A stretch of DNA of 64,000 nucleotides, from positions 6,386,001 to 6,450,000 of the forward strand of contig NC_088708.1 of NCBI RefSeq assembly GCF_963576615.1, in the 5' to 3' direction. Positions 35,884 through 47,900 of this stretch are shown here, one piece after another. A program made the translations under genes and the position numbers. The first letter of the stretch is position 1. Every line of letters starts with the position of its first letter. The DNA is from Watersipora subatra. Its lineage: Eukaryota > Bryozoa > Gymnolaemata > Cheilostomatida > Watersiporidae. The notes under the pieces were generated by a model that worked only from the letters and a program-made list of their open reading frames with translations, did no database searches and was not told the DNA's origin.

Positions 35884-38800
35884 TTACAGCATGCCTTTGT
35901 GATACTTGGGAACAGAATGCTGATCTGTCATTGGTTTGCCACTGATTCCACAAGTGCCCACTCCAACCTTTCCTTTTACATGCTCGGAGGTAGCAAATAT
36001 GCTCTTCTTGCTTGGCCTACCTTTGGTTGTTTTAGAGAATAACTGCAATATGAAGATGGTTTTATATCGCAAGTGAAATAAAGATCGGAGATGTGGTGAC
36101 AGATTAGAAAGCACTTCTAAATACCATCAATTTGTATTATAAACAAATTTTAAATTTTAAATAATTTGCTTTCAAGATCATTGGAGATAATTTTTGAAAC
36201 TGCGTAAAAAAATGCCTCAACCCTTTCACAGACATCTTCATGTAAACCCATGGAAATATTGCTGGAAAACAAGGTTAATGCATTGATATTCCTTCACAAA
36301 ATCATCAAATGTATTATAAATATATGCTGAACATATTTTAGTGTCAATATTTATTAAAAAGTTATTCACCCTTTTGGTGATGAAGAGGCTATGTGGCAGC
36401 CAAAGCAAAAAAACTTGCTCTGTAAGACTGACTGGCTTCAGTTAATAAGAGACAAAACTGTCTAATCTTATATAAGAACAGATTACGCCTATTAAAACCA
36501 GTTAGAACCTGTTATAATTGCGATACAATGATTCAAGAATCAGTCCTAGCACCTAATCAAAGGAGTTTTAGGACATTCGAACATTCTTTCATATAGGTTA
36601 AAATCTTTGACAAATAGTTTTTTTACCAACATTTTCACAGAGTAACTGTGAAAATGTTGGTAATTGTATGTAACTGTTTGAATGTTGTATCAATGTACAG
36701 AGTGAATACTCGTCAATCTCATAAAGCCCATTGACCATTTTTTAGCAACTAATTTTAATGTTGCACCTGGCTCACATTTACTGGAAGCCCTTTAAAATTT
36801 ATTACATTTTTTCAACCTTGAACTGTGAATTCCATGAAAATGTCTATAATAACAGCGCAATCCATCGTTTTTTTGACGTCATCAAGTCGTTTGCACATGC
36901 GCTCGTTGACGAAAAAGCCGCCATATTTGTAGAAAATGATCATTTTTCTTTTATTTACTAGTACTTTTTGGTGTTGTTTTGATACTATAATAAAAAAATT
37001 GCAAACAAAAGCATCGTTTTCAAAAGATCATTGCAAATGCTTCGTGTTTTTGATGATAAAATTGTCTATAAAAATGGCCGACAACGATAAAATGACGTCA
37101 CAAAAAACGCAGGATTGTGTTTAAACCACTTGTAAGTGATACAAAATGAAATTTTAAAACTTTGATGTTGTAAGTCTTCAGTTTAAAATTTTTTTTATAG
37201 TAGAAGAATGATTTAATTAGTCGCTAGCATGCTTTTTGATATTGACAATGGTAAATTAGAGTTCTGTAGTTTATAAACATGCTGAGATGCCAAAACAACT
37301 TTGATCAGTGCAGTGCATTATGGGAGCAGGCTGTATAGCAACTAGAGTCATAGTTCAAGTCAATGTGAAATGTGCTTGAACTGGGTGTATACAGAGCATA
37401 CACCCAGTGTATCGCTTAAAAGTGCTTTAAACACAATTGCGCTGTTATTATAAACATTTTCATGGAATTCAAACTTCAAAGCTAAAAAAACGTAATAAAT
37501 TTTAAAGGGGTTCTAGTAAATGTGAGCCAGTGGCAACATTAAAATTAGTTGCTAAAAATTGGTGCATGCTCCGCATACACCCAGTCCTGTAGTGTATCGC
37601 TAGTCAGATGAAATAGTTAATCTATAATGTTATATTTGGTGTAAGCTATAGCATTTATATTTCTAGTGTATTTTCTGTATGCGGAGCATACACTCAGTTC
37701 AAATTCTCAGCAAAACGTACCTTTGAGTTGAAAGTCTGCCACTTATTTTTATCTTTTTCTCGTTGCTCTTCCAGCTCCTTTAATCTTTGCTTCTTCTTTA
37801 AATTTTTTGCCTTCTTGTATTCCCTCTCAGCGGCAGCTTTGTCTCGCCTGAGAAATAAATCAGCAGCGATTAGGACTGTTAACAGTGATCCACTTTTGAG
37901 ACCCTGTTAAATTCCACTTTTTTGTTGCAGCTTCATAGGGAACAATTTTTTAAGTTTTTGATCTGGAGATGTAAAGGAGTTGTCCACTCTATACACCATT
38001 GGGAGGAAGTTGCGTAAAATGAGAAGACGAACCCAATGAGATACTAAATGTCGCTAGTGACTGCAGCTGCAGACCAGCCCTTACCTCGCCTTTAACTTCT
38101 CAACATGGGCACACTTGCGTCACCAGTAACTGCAACGACCAGGTCTCAAAGCCCGCGTCGTTGAGAAGACAATGTTGTCTAAAACATTCACTAAGAAACA
38201 TTATACCCAATTCAACACGAGCTCTGTCAATTATCAGACCTCAAAAACGGCAATCGCTACGCACTGCACCCACCTGTTCCTCGTTTCTTTTGCCCGAGCT
38301 GGATCATAGGGCAGCAAACTGCTAACCTACAATAGAAAGCTTCCGCTAGAGAGGTAAATAGAGTGATAAACAACACATATGATAGGGCCGAGATTGCAGC
38401 AACGAATAAGCCATCGAAGATGTAAAAGGCTAATAGATTGACTAAAAATCTGATACGTCGTCTCATTCCTCAGAACTTCCTTCAGACCCATAAGCCTATG
38501 TTACTAGGCGCTACCAGCTCTAGCATTAGCCTCGATGTGTGATCAAGCCAAGCACTGTAAAAGAACTGGTAATGTTACAGGTTACCTTCTCAAACTGGCC
38601 ATCGAATGTATGGGGTAACATTTGAGCTACTTCATGAAATGTAAACCCCACGCGTACTCCACACAGGTAGTCCACACGGATACACCACTCATGTACACCA
38701 CACATGTACACCACACACGTAAACCACTCATGTACACCACACATGTACACCACATACCTACATCGCACCAATCAGCCATACCCGCACACCTATACAACAA

Positions 38801-41800
38801 CTGCACAAGCATTCACACAATGCTAACAGACAAAATAGCAAATACTTGATTTGGTTGTACCATACACAGCGCAGATTGAAAACTGCTTAACATTTAGGAA
38901 CAAACCATAATCACCAAAGCTAATCAGAGAGAAGACAATTACCTGTGTCACTTCTGACTGGTTGTAGCCTTCGAAGTTGACACTGCATGTGCCATCTTCT
39001 AAAATTTCATCAATAACACACGGATAGAACCTGCAATGAGAGTCAAATGTCTGAGATGTAGCGGTTAAAATCTGAGGTAAAAAAACAGAACAAAGGCCAT
39101 GGAAAAACTGTCAAGCATCAACTGTGAAAGATGTGAGATGTGTGAAATGGGAACACATTTTATGTTACAACTAAATTCAGGTTTGCCTCCCCTTGTCGGC
39201 TGTTGCGGGATGGCATGTTCACATGCTATAAAACACACATTATCGCTACTGTCCACACAATGGAAAAAATTAAACTGATTAATATGAGAGTAAGAGTATA
39301 TCTTGCAAACTTTCAAAATATTCCAATAGAGACATGGTTTCTTATTAATAGACTGCAAAACATGGTTTCTTATCTATAGACTGTAAAGCATGTTTTGTTA
39401 AACAAGGCCCTTTATCAATCACAAATATAACAGACGGAGCAGCAGCTTAGTTGACAATAACAAAATACTCTGCATGTATTATTGAGCTGTGAAACTGCTA
39501 ATTTGCAAGTATTGAAACCGATAAAAATTGTCACTCAAGGAAATTACCCCTGAAACTAAGATGTTTTTCTCTTAAGAATGTTTGCAAAATGTGTAGACTC
39601 TGTTCTTTTCCCACCCTATAAAGAAACTAATTGTTTATAACTTGGCCAATGCTAAGGAAATTAAAGACAACAACACCCTTTCGGTAAAAATCCTAGAGGC
39701 TGGGTGAACAAAATATGTAATCTGTATAAAGTTTGTACATCTAATAAAGATCTCATCTTGCTTCCCTTTAAAATGTTTGTTCATGAGTTAGATGGCTGGT
39801 AGTAAGATATGAATAACATAAGAAATGTCTTAAAAATCCATGAGAGCGTAGAAGTTTAATAAAATTGAACTCTTTGGCGTATTTATCAGCATAGATTTCA
39901 ACTTATCAAAACAGTATAAAGGTATGTACCATATGTAAGTACATACAGTAAGTATGTACAGTATGTATGTACTATATGTAAGTATGTACCATATGTAAGT
40001 ATGTACCACATGTAAGTATGTACCACATGTAAATATGTACCATATGTAAGTATGTACCATATGTAAGTATGTACCATATGTAAGTATGTACCATATGTAA
40101 GTATGTACCATATGTAAGTATGTACCATATGTAAGTATGTACCATATGTAAGTATGTACCATATGTAAGTATGTACCATATGTAAGTATGTACCATATGT
40201 AAGTATGTACCATATGTAAGTATATACAGTAAGTATGTACAGTATTTACCATATGTAAGTATGTACCATATGTAAGTATGTACCATATGTAAGTAGAGGT
40301 GCAAACTTCGTCAACCATAATGCTATTAAAATTGCTGTTGGTCAAGCAACTTCCAACTTACAAGTTTGACTTATATGTCAAACTGGCTGTCTTTACGAAT
40401 CAAGTATTTTTTAACCAATACTAGAGAAAAAAAACTGCAAGTAACTAACACAGCGAACGCCATTAATATTGACAATCAACTCTACAAAAACCTGCTATAA
40501 ATAACACTACATACTGTCCATCGTTAGACCATGTTGCCATGCATTTATCTCCGGAATTCCACGCAACTGGGGCGGTAACAGCTGAATGAGACGCTTTCGT
40601 CTCATCTGTGTCGGCTGCACTATCACTGGCTGCCGGGGCACTTTGCTTCATCAGCTCCTCAGTTAATTCAATAACTTCCTACAGAGAGAAATCCTCTTTG
40701 TAGCTGACGAATAAGGCGATAATCAGAATGATTTTTAACTGATCAATATCTTACGAAAATTCTCGAATGCCATTTACAAAAACACAAGTGTTGAAAAATT
40801 CAACGAATGTAAGAGCTAATAATACCTGAAGGTCAGCTTTTAGTTTCACTAGCTGATCATTTTCAGGATCCACTGAGAGTGCCGCTTCTACCTGTAACAT
40901 ATACTGTATGAAGAATACCGTAAAACCTGTATGTGAACGCCACCTCTATTTGAATGCCATCTCTATTTGAGCTCCACCATGGGAGAGGGGTTGGAAAATA
41001 GAACGCCACCCTATAATTGAGTGTCACTTCTATTTGAACGCCACTTTTATTTGACCGATACTATTTGACATTTTTCATCTTTATGAACCCATAATAGCAA
41101 GTGATCAGTAGAAGTGTCCACAAAACCATACTAATAATGACTTTATTACATCAATAACAATTAGTTTGTTTGTTGTTTCTGTTCGTATCAAAGTCCATTT
41201 TCCAACTCTAAGTCTAAGTTTTTTGTTAGAAACTTTGATTGCAACACAATAGAAATAATTAGTATACAGTCAAACATGGATAACTCAAACTTCACGGGAC
41301 CGAGTGAAAGTGTTCGAGTTATCAGAGCGTTAGAGTTATCAGAGCACTGTCACAAGTCCATGTATTTATTTATTTATTAGTAGATACATGTACATATACA
41401 AACTATAATATAAATCAAAAGCATAAATGGCTTGCTTTAAATTAAATGCTTCTAATGTGAAGTTTAAAAATTTTTTATCAAAAAGTATAGAGATTTTTCT
41501 ATCACTTGAGATTGGTTTGTTGTTTGAGGTGATGTTATTGCCAGGACGTTTTTTAGATTAAAATTGGCAAAACTTGATCGTTGTTGAAATGCTCAGAAAA
41601 AAAGACATCTTTTTCTTTTGAGCGTTTTAACCAAGATCAATTCTGCCGACTTTTCTTGAAGTTCATGCGAAGGTTACCTCACTTTTCCTTGCTTCCGAAG
41701 GACCATTGCTAAGCTGATGTTTATTAAAAATCAAATTTCACCAAACCTTTAGAAAAGTCGTTGACAAAAATATTTTGCCGATGGTGGTAATAACGACGCC

Positions 41801-43429
41801 TATGAACTACGAAAAGTTGAGGTTTACCTCTATGGCTTGGAATAAAGTGATTTTCTAAAGCGATAACAACCGTTTCGGTAGCCGTTGGGCAAAAAACTGT
41901 TCGAGTTAACAAAGTTGAGGTCGAGTTATCTTAAACAATTCATCATTACGTGGGAACGGACCAAAAACCGTTCGAGTTAACCATGTGTTCGAGCTATCCG
42001 AGGGCGAGTTATCCATGTGTGACTGTATGTATCAGGATAATAGTAGTTCATTTTTAACGCGGTCTTGATACGTTTGATGTACCTGGAAAAAGTTGTTTTT
42101 TTTAAATTTCGCATTTACGATGGAAAATGTGCTACTACGTATCTTGTGCTGAAAATAGTACTGTAACCTTTTCATGACCTTACATCATTATTGCCCCATA
42201 CTTGTATGTCGAGATATTTAATATCTTAGTAAGCTAATTCTTGTTTATTTAGCCATCATATCTGTGCCTCTAGCTTACCCTGTATGCCTTTCTGTTTTGC
42301 ACTCATTGCCCAACCTGTCTGTGTGACCATGGCAGTCAGTTGTCAGGGTTTCAACAAATAAAGGTGTTCTACTTAATGAAAGATATCTATAGATATACAT
42401 TTTGTAACCCATAATTTAACATTTTGAGGCTATTTTGATCCCACGCAGTTTCTATTTCTTCGAGCTAGAAGTTTCTATCCAAAATGGCATCGCGTAAAGT
42501 TTTACTCTGCTAAAAACTTGTTTAGACGCTAATATTGATTAGCTCAGCTGTGGAGAAGGGGTTGAGGTAAGAAACCGCAGTGCAAGGTATTGAACAGCCA
42601 GAAGAATCTGAAATAGTTTCAAACGAAGGCAACACTTAGAATGCAACTGGCCGAGCAAACGATGCTAATATTTTTGTTTTAACAATGTTGATATCTGTTT
42701 TTAAATGTTAATTTTTGTTGCTGCATGTATTATAATTATGATTTGTATGTCACTTGTTTTGGTTTGTTTGTTATGTCACTATGTTTATTTGTTTTACAGG
42801 CTATAAATGGGGAAATATTTTGAAATGGCATAATTGTAAAATGGCTAGATGTGCTTTTTAAGAATTATACCAAAATGATAGTGTTAAAGACAAGTCTTTT
42901 CAATAGTTTTCAATTTCGACTAGCAGTCTATGAATTCGACTGCTAGAATAGCCTGATGACAACAACGGTTTCGACCATTGTCTCTTCGACTAAATCTCCA
43001 TTTACCATGTGACGTCCCTCTACCCCTTAACGCCAACCCTCTCATCCTTAACGCCAACCCTTTTAGCGACTGTCAACTTAATGATAAGCCTCTACAAGCA
43101 CGAAACATATCAATTTTTCTTTAACTTGAACTTTATTGACAACATGTATGCTACATGCAAAACCTGGTTGCCCACTTCCAATTATCTGCATACATTAAAA
43201 TAAGGAGCATTTGCGTGGACAGATTCATTTTATTTTCAGACGAGCAGCGCATTTCAGTACATCTACGCGCTTTTAACGGAATTAATTTACCCAATGAATT
43301 TACACAATCCATAAAAATGTATAAATTCAATATAAAATATCTGCAAATGTACACCAAATAGGCTACCTGAGTAAGTTGCTCAGTATATGTAACGAGATTA
43401 TTTTTAAGATGATCCTTGCTCGCCGCCAT
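35884..43429 (-). CDS. SMNDC1: SMNDC1 / SPF30, Tudor-domain splicing factor
   Basis: Seven exons, in transcript order: 43429-43367, 40891-40826, 40678-40515, 39030-38943, 38326-38274, 37847-37721, 36042-35884. Phases 0,0,2,0,2,0 all agree. The product has 239 residues; human SMNDC1 has 238. The N terminus is MAASKDHLKN. The Tudor domain lies at about 82-140, with conserved aromatic cage residues W93, Y100, F117 and Y120 (KCMATWSNDGQFY ... VNFEGY). A Lys/Glu-rich helix follows (REYKKAKNLKKKQRLKELE). The C-terminal signature KRSIFA-type region is present as KSIFATSEHVKGKVGVGTCG, then KPMT. Known role: the Tudor domain reads symmetric dimethylarginine on Sm proteins, and the factor is needed for tri-snRNP joining during spliceosome assembly in the nucleus. 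The gene is complete. Confidence 0.95.
36623..36663. repeat. perfect hairpin, 18-bp stem and 5-nt loop
   Basis: ttaccaacattttcacag is followed by agtaa and then by its exact inverted copy. It lies in the last intron of SMNDC1, 70 bases from the long inverted repeat at 36734. Confidence 0.95.
36734..37563. mobile_element. 830-bp element with long inverted arms
   Basis: The left arm (accattttttagcaactaat through gcgcaatccatcg, about 135 bases) is repeated inverted at 37430-37563. A second inner inverted pair (tttttgacgtcatcaagtcg against 37060-37130) lies within it. Small frames inside show no transposase. It is probably a non-autonomous foldback-like DNA element in the last intron of SMNDC1. 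The target-site duplication is not clear. Confidence 0.7.
37584..37670. repeat. dispersed copy of the end of the 19-bp minisatellite
   Basis: cctgtagtgtatcgctagtc and the following unique sequence (agatgaaatagttaatctat ... ttatatttggtgtaagctat) match 34395-34480. It is flanked by inverted gcatacaccc / gcggagcatacact motifs (37565 and 37677), which suggests it moved inside or next to another repeat. Confidence 0.7.
38655..38765. repeat. short degenerate repeat of acaccac-catgt
   Basis: About eight loose copies of cacatgtacaccaca and cactcatgtacacc lie in the intron between SMNDC1 exons 4 and 5. They leave both strands open for 60-80 codons, with no gene. Confidence 0.75.
39912..40295. repeat. 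17-bp minisatellite, about 21 units
   Basis: The unit is taccatatgtaagtatg. A shorter variant (tacagtaagtatg) is near both ends. It lies in the intron between SMNDC1 exons 3 and 4 and opens overlapping minus-strand frames of up to 171 codons, all made of repeat. Confidence 0.95.
41267..42025. mobile_element. pogo/Tigger-like MITE, copy 1 (759 bp)
   Basis: The ends are cagtcaaacatggataactc and its inverted copy (gagttatccatgtgtgactg), flanked on both sides by TA. Sub-terminal words (ttcgagttatcagagcg; gttcgagttaaccatgtgtt) repeat the same motif. The element matches the copy at 51282 along its whole length with scattered differences. There is no transposase. TA target sites and CAGT ends fit the Tc1-mariner/pogo group. 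It is in intron 1 of SMNDC1. Confidence 0.9.
42030..43366. other. remainder of SMNDC1 intron 1
   Basis: I see no exon. A short duplication of ccttaacgccaaccct occurs near 43020-43060. Upstream of the MITE, 40925-41055 has several diverged copies of ctatttgaacgccac, perhaps the edge of another repeat whose second end I could not find. Confidence 0.4.
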
Positions 43430-43433
43430 TTTC
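43422..43433 (-). promoter_or_regulatory. YY1-like motif overlapping the SMNDC1 start codon
   Basis: On the minus strand the start codon is embedded in gaaaATGGCGGC. This matches the AANATGGCGGC motif bound by YY1 at the 5' ends of many housekeeping genes. No TATA box is seen upstream. Confidence 0.4.
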
Positions 43434-44940
43434 TTTTGAGAGTAAATTTAGCTCGGGTACCGCAGATACTCCTTGCGTAGCGAAAGACGACCGCCGTAGC
43501 ACCTGTGAGAATCGCCTATGACAGTTTTGTCGAAACAGTTTTAATCAAGAGATAATAACTCTTGCTACAACTGCAAGTAGACAACTCTTACGTTATCTAG
43601 CGTTGGCCATGTGCTTTGGTTGATCATAGTTATCATTTTATTGATGATGAATAACAACTCTTATAGCAATTATTACTATTATTGTTGTTGCTGTTGTTTA
43701 CCAGGTGCGAGTCATTTTTTAATGATATGTGATAATAATAAAGCAGTGTTGTCACCCAGTTTTGCAACGCAAAACAATTTTTCAATTATAAAATCATGTA
43801 ATTGAATTCTGTGCCGCATTAAAAATCAATGCTCTAATTGCACTCATAATGGCTAGAAATTATGGTATTGATATACAGACTAATAAAACAATTAACGGAG
43901 TATGACTAAATTAATTGTGTTTAAAGCATTTCGCAATGTAGCATAACTCACATTCCAAGTTTCTTCTTGAATAGAAGTTTGTGAAACATATTTTTAAATG
44001 TTTATAATATGATTCATATAATTTGTAGATCTTATATGTAGGAGTAGTTGTAGATATAAGTGACCTGGTTAGTGTGAGAGCTTGTAGCATGACTCAACAA
44101 AATTGGACGATTTTCCAAAAGGGCTTCATTTCAGGTTTTTTGCACAATATTAATTTATTTAATTGGTGTGAATACTGGATAGTTGAGTTATTTGATGTTG
44201 TTTCTAGTATAGACACTTGTTTTTTTATTGTGACAGTTATTTGTTATTGCACTGACTGGCGAGTTTCCCCTTAGCAAAGTTAATGGAAAGGGTGAGAAGA
44301 TTGTGAATTGAAATAGGTTTGGCGTAACAAGTATTCATGTCCATCTCGTCCATTCACCATCATGTCCATGTTGGTATGACAATCTGTCATAGTCTATGTA
44401 GACTACTCAGCACAGCTGATGGTGACTTATGCAATTTGTCATTTGACTTTCTGCATTTATCAAACTGAAGCAAGTACTGATGCAATAGTAATTATGGCTA
44501 CAAACATTCTATATACAATTGAGTGAAAACAAATTAACAGTAATCTATTTAGGAACTTTAAAATATATGGTTGCAAAAGCAAAGCAACTTTTACACACAA
44601 CTTGGCAAGGTTAGCCAATAGCAGCTCCACCTTCATATATATACATCACTCGTTTTTAATAATAAGTGTAGTAAAAATAGAATAATTAACAAAAAGAAGT
44701 TTAAATATTATAAAACGCTGACTAAGCTGCTACAGAAATATAAAAAGGATTGCAAAAGTAAAACTATATATAATTTATGCAAAAGCTGTGTAATAGCCCT
44801 ATGGACTAATCTCGTTTATCCACCTACATATGCATTATAGAAAAAGGAGAACAACTTCAACTCTTTTTATAATTATGAATAAAATGATTGCAGGAAGCGT
44901 TGAAAATTTTAAAGAAAAGCTAATTAGCAGTAAAACGGCT
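43434..44940. other. region between SMNDC1 and the MCT gene (same strand)
   Basis: It holds the SMNDC1 promoter side and the 3' untranslated end of the transporter gene. A reverse AATAAA lies near 44224. It is otherwise AT-rich, with no exon and no repeat array that I recognise. The frames at 43611 and 44074 have no family resemblance. Confidence 0.5.
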
Positions 44941-47900
44941 TCATGTCAATGCTTCGGCGATGTAATATTTTTCCTTTATTTGTTTTTTTATTTGGAGTCT
45001 GTACCATATATAGCTGACAACTCCAATAATGAGAGCCATGAGATAGCAGGCAGAGATATAGTAGAAGACATACTGCCATGTGCTGTAACGTGAATGGAGC
45101 TCATCTGAAAAAAAAAGCATTGTGTAATACAGGAAAGGCGACATACCTTCTCCATCCTATAAACAAGCGCAAAAAATCAGCAAAGGGTTAGAATGCCAAA
45201 CACCAAATTCACAATTTTTGTTGAATAAGTAAATACACTGCAGTGACACGCAGTGACTAGAGGCCAGTAGAGAGACAGGAAGTACCTGGGAGTTGCGCAA
45301 GCTTTGCAGTTATATAAGTAAGCACCTGCTGAAGGCTCACGCAACAGCATGTATGTACAGTAGGCGCTTCTAAAACGTAAATAATCTGTTCCAGGAACGT
45401 TTGCGTTAGGGATTTTACGTTATACGAACCGTAAAATACATGTAAATTACCTAATCCGTTCCAAGATCTTTTCAAACTCACCCTTTGGCCATACAAAAAG
45501 GAAAAACTAGACATAACTGTTTAATTTTTTGGCTGTATCGTAACTGTAATCTGTATCGTACCTGCAGTGTTATGCGTTTACCTTGACAACCTTTCTTCTT
45601 TTTTGATCAATTTCACTGGTTTTATAGATTATGATTGCAGTTATTTTACAATAATTTAAGGGGAGCGCACAGCTTCGAAATCTATTTACAACAATTAGTT
45701 TATTTTTTTAGACAACAAATTAGTTTATTTGTTTATTCTGTAAAATAAAAATAATAACAAATCTGCAATAAAGCAAATCAAAATTATTTTTTACTATAAA
45801 AAGAGCGGTGGCTACCTGTTCGCCGCTGAATACAAAATATTATCTGTATTCTGGGGTCGAGGTTAGGATAAAAAATAACTTATCCAACTCGTGGCATTTA
45901 GATTGGTAGACTGATGTTGTAACACTTGTGTCAATCAGTTGTCTCTAAGTACTTATGAACAATTGCTCAGCTACCCATTCTCTGTTTTGTCGACACATCT
46001 AACAATCTGAATGTCATGGAAGTTGTATATATAATATATAACGCTATAAACACGTCGTTTTTTCGCAAGTGCGGCGAGATAGGTTACTATTCAAATCGAA
46101 GTTGAGAACTCACCTGATTTGACACTTTACATTATATTGAATTTTTTTCTCAGTACAAAGTAAAAACTTCACATAAATTCTTTACATTATCTGGAATTAA
46201 TGTTATAGGAGGAATATGTTAGAGTAGCATTTACTTTATCATTGTTATAAATAACAAAATTATTTTTTGACTAATATGGGGTTTTCGTGGTACAATACTA
46301 CCCAAGCGTTAAGCTTGGGTAGTATTGTACCCAACATCAGTACGTCGTATGCCACTTTTTTCGCAAGTACAAGTACGTCAAGATAAGTTACCATTCAAAT
46401 CAAATTTGACAACTTCCCCGATTTGACACTATGTTATATGGAGTTTTTTGCGTAGTACGAAGCAAAAACTTGACATAAATTTTTTATGTTATTTGGAATT
46501 TATATTATAGGAGCGTCTACTGTACATGTACTGTATTTGTTAAAATGCAGTGGTTGACTAAAATGCAGTGATCGGCTGAAATGGAGAAAACAGCTCAATG
46601 GGAAACTCACTTGCCACGACAGTGCTCGCTACGAATGCCATAGCTTGATAAACATAGAATATTCCGAGCACAGTCACTAGATTTTCCTTGCCAATTTGTT
46701 CTATGATGACTATAGGAAGGAGGGAGTATATGGTCGTCCCGCATATTGACATGACCGCATACATGATGCCAATACCTGCAGTCATATAAACAAATCACGA
46801 GTTGTTAAAGATAGAAATGCATGGATAGTCTTGCATCAGCTGGAGTGTCAGGGTTAAAGAACGGAAAAAAACTTACCCTAGTACTTTTAGGCAGGAACAC
46901 GTAGGACTGACAACCCTAAGTGTTGCCGGCATTTAACTGAAAAGGCACTTTTATCTTTGCGACAGAACAGCTCTATTTGTAGAATAAGCCGGTATGAATC
47001 GTTGAGGTCAAACAGCAAATGGTCAAAATCAAGATTTGAAAAGAAGATCGGGTGAAATGAAAGGCTAGTGATATTATAACACTTCGTATCATAAACAAAT
47101 GAACTATCATATCTAGATCTGGTACATGACTACAGGTTAAATATTACACATATTTTATTAGTGTAGCAAAAGTATACAAAATAAACAAGTTTTTATGAGC
47201 CCAATAGTTGAAGAATTATAGCCTGAGAATGATAATAAAATCTACACTTTGCACTGAGGGTAGTTTTTAGGCTGTGGCAACCCGTCATGTTAGCGACTAC
47301 CCTTTAATCAAGCGATGATTTCAGGCTACTTTAAGGTATCAAATAACCAGCCTTTTGAAGCTAATTAATTCTAAACTGATTTATCATAAAATGTGTTGCT
47401 CCTTTTGACTAACAAAAAATATTTTATTTCATTTTTTGGAAAAATTTGCAAACATAATCAGCTAGCTACGCGGTTATTGCGCTAGTGATGACTGACTAAT
47501 GTATCTTTTAAAGGTAATTATGATACATATTATACAATAATACTAGTACCGCAAAATAAAAATCAGCCCACAAAAGTTTCAGAAAGGTGACAGTACATAG
47601 TGAGGTTAAGGAGACAACAGGGAAGGTCATGATGACTTATGCAATATACTTATCGGAGTACCAAAGCACAGGAGCCCCTATTAAGTCATATTGGACATTA
47701 GTTTGGTTTGTTACATTATAAGAGCATTAATAAAATAATGTTATTTTTTGTTTATTTGGTTACTACTGAATGCCCCGTATTGCAGTTAATAAAAAAGACT
47801 GCATAGAAAATTTATTTTTAATCATGTACACCATTTTTCATTCTAACATTTAAATGAAGGTGTTTGTTTATTTCTATAAATGTGTGTGCTATAAGTTTAA

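Noticed and set aside
39830-40345. 171-codon His/Tyr-rich minus-strand frame
   Set aside because: It consists almost entirely of the 17-bp minisatellite in an SMNDC1 intron.
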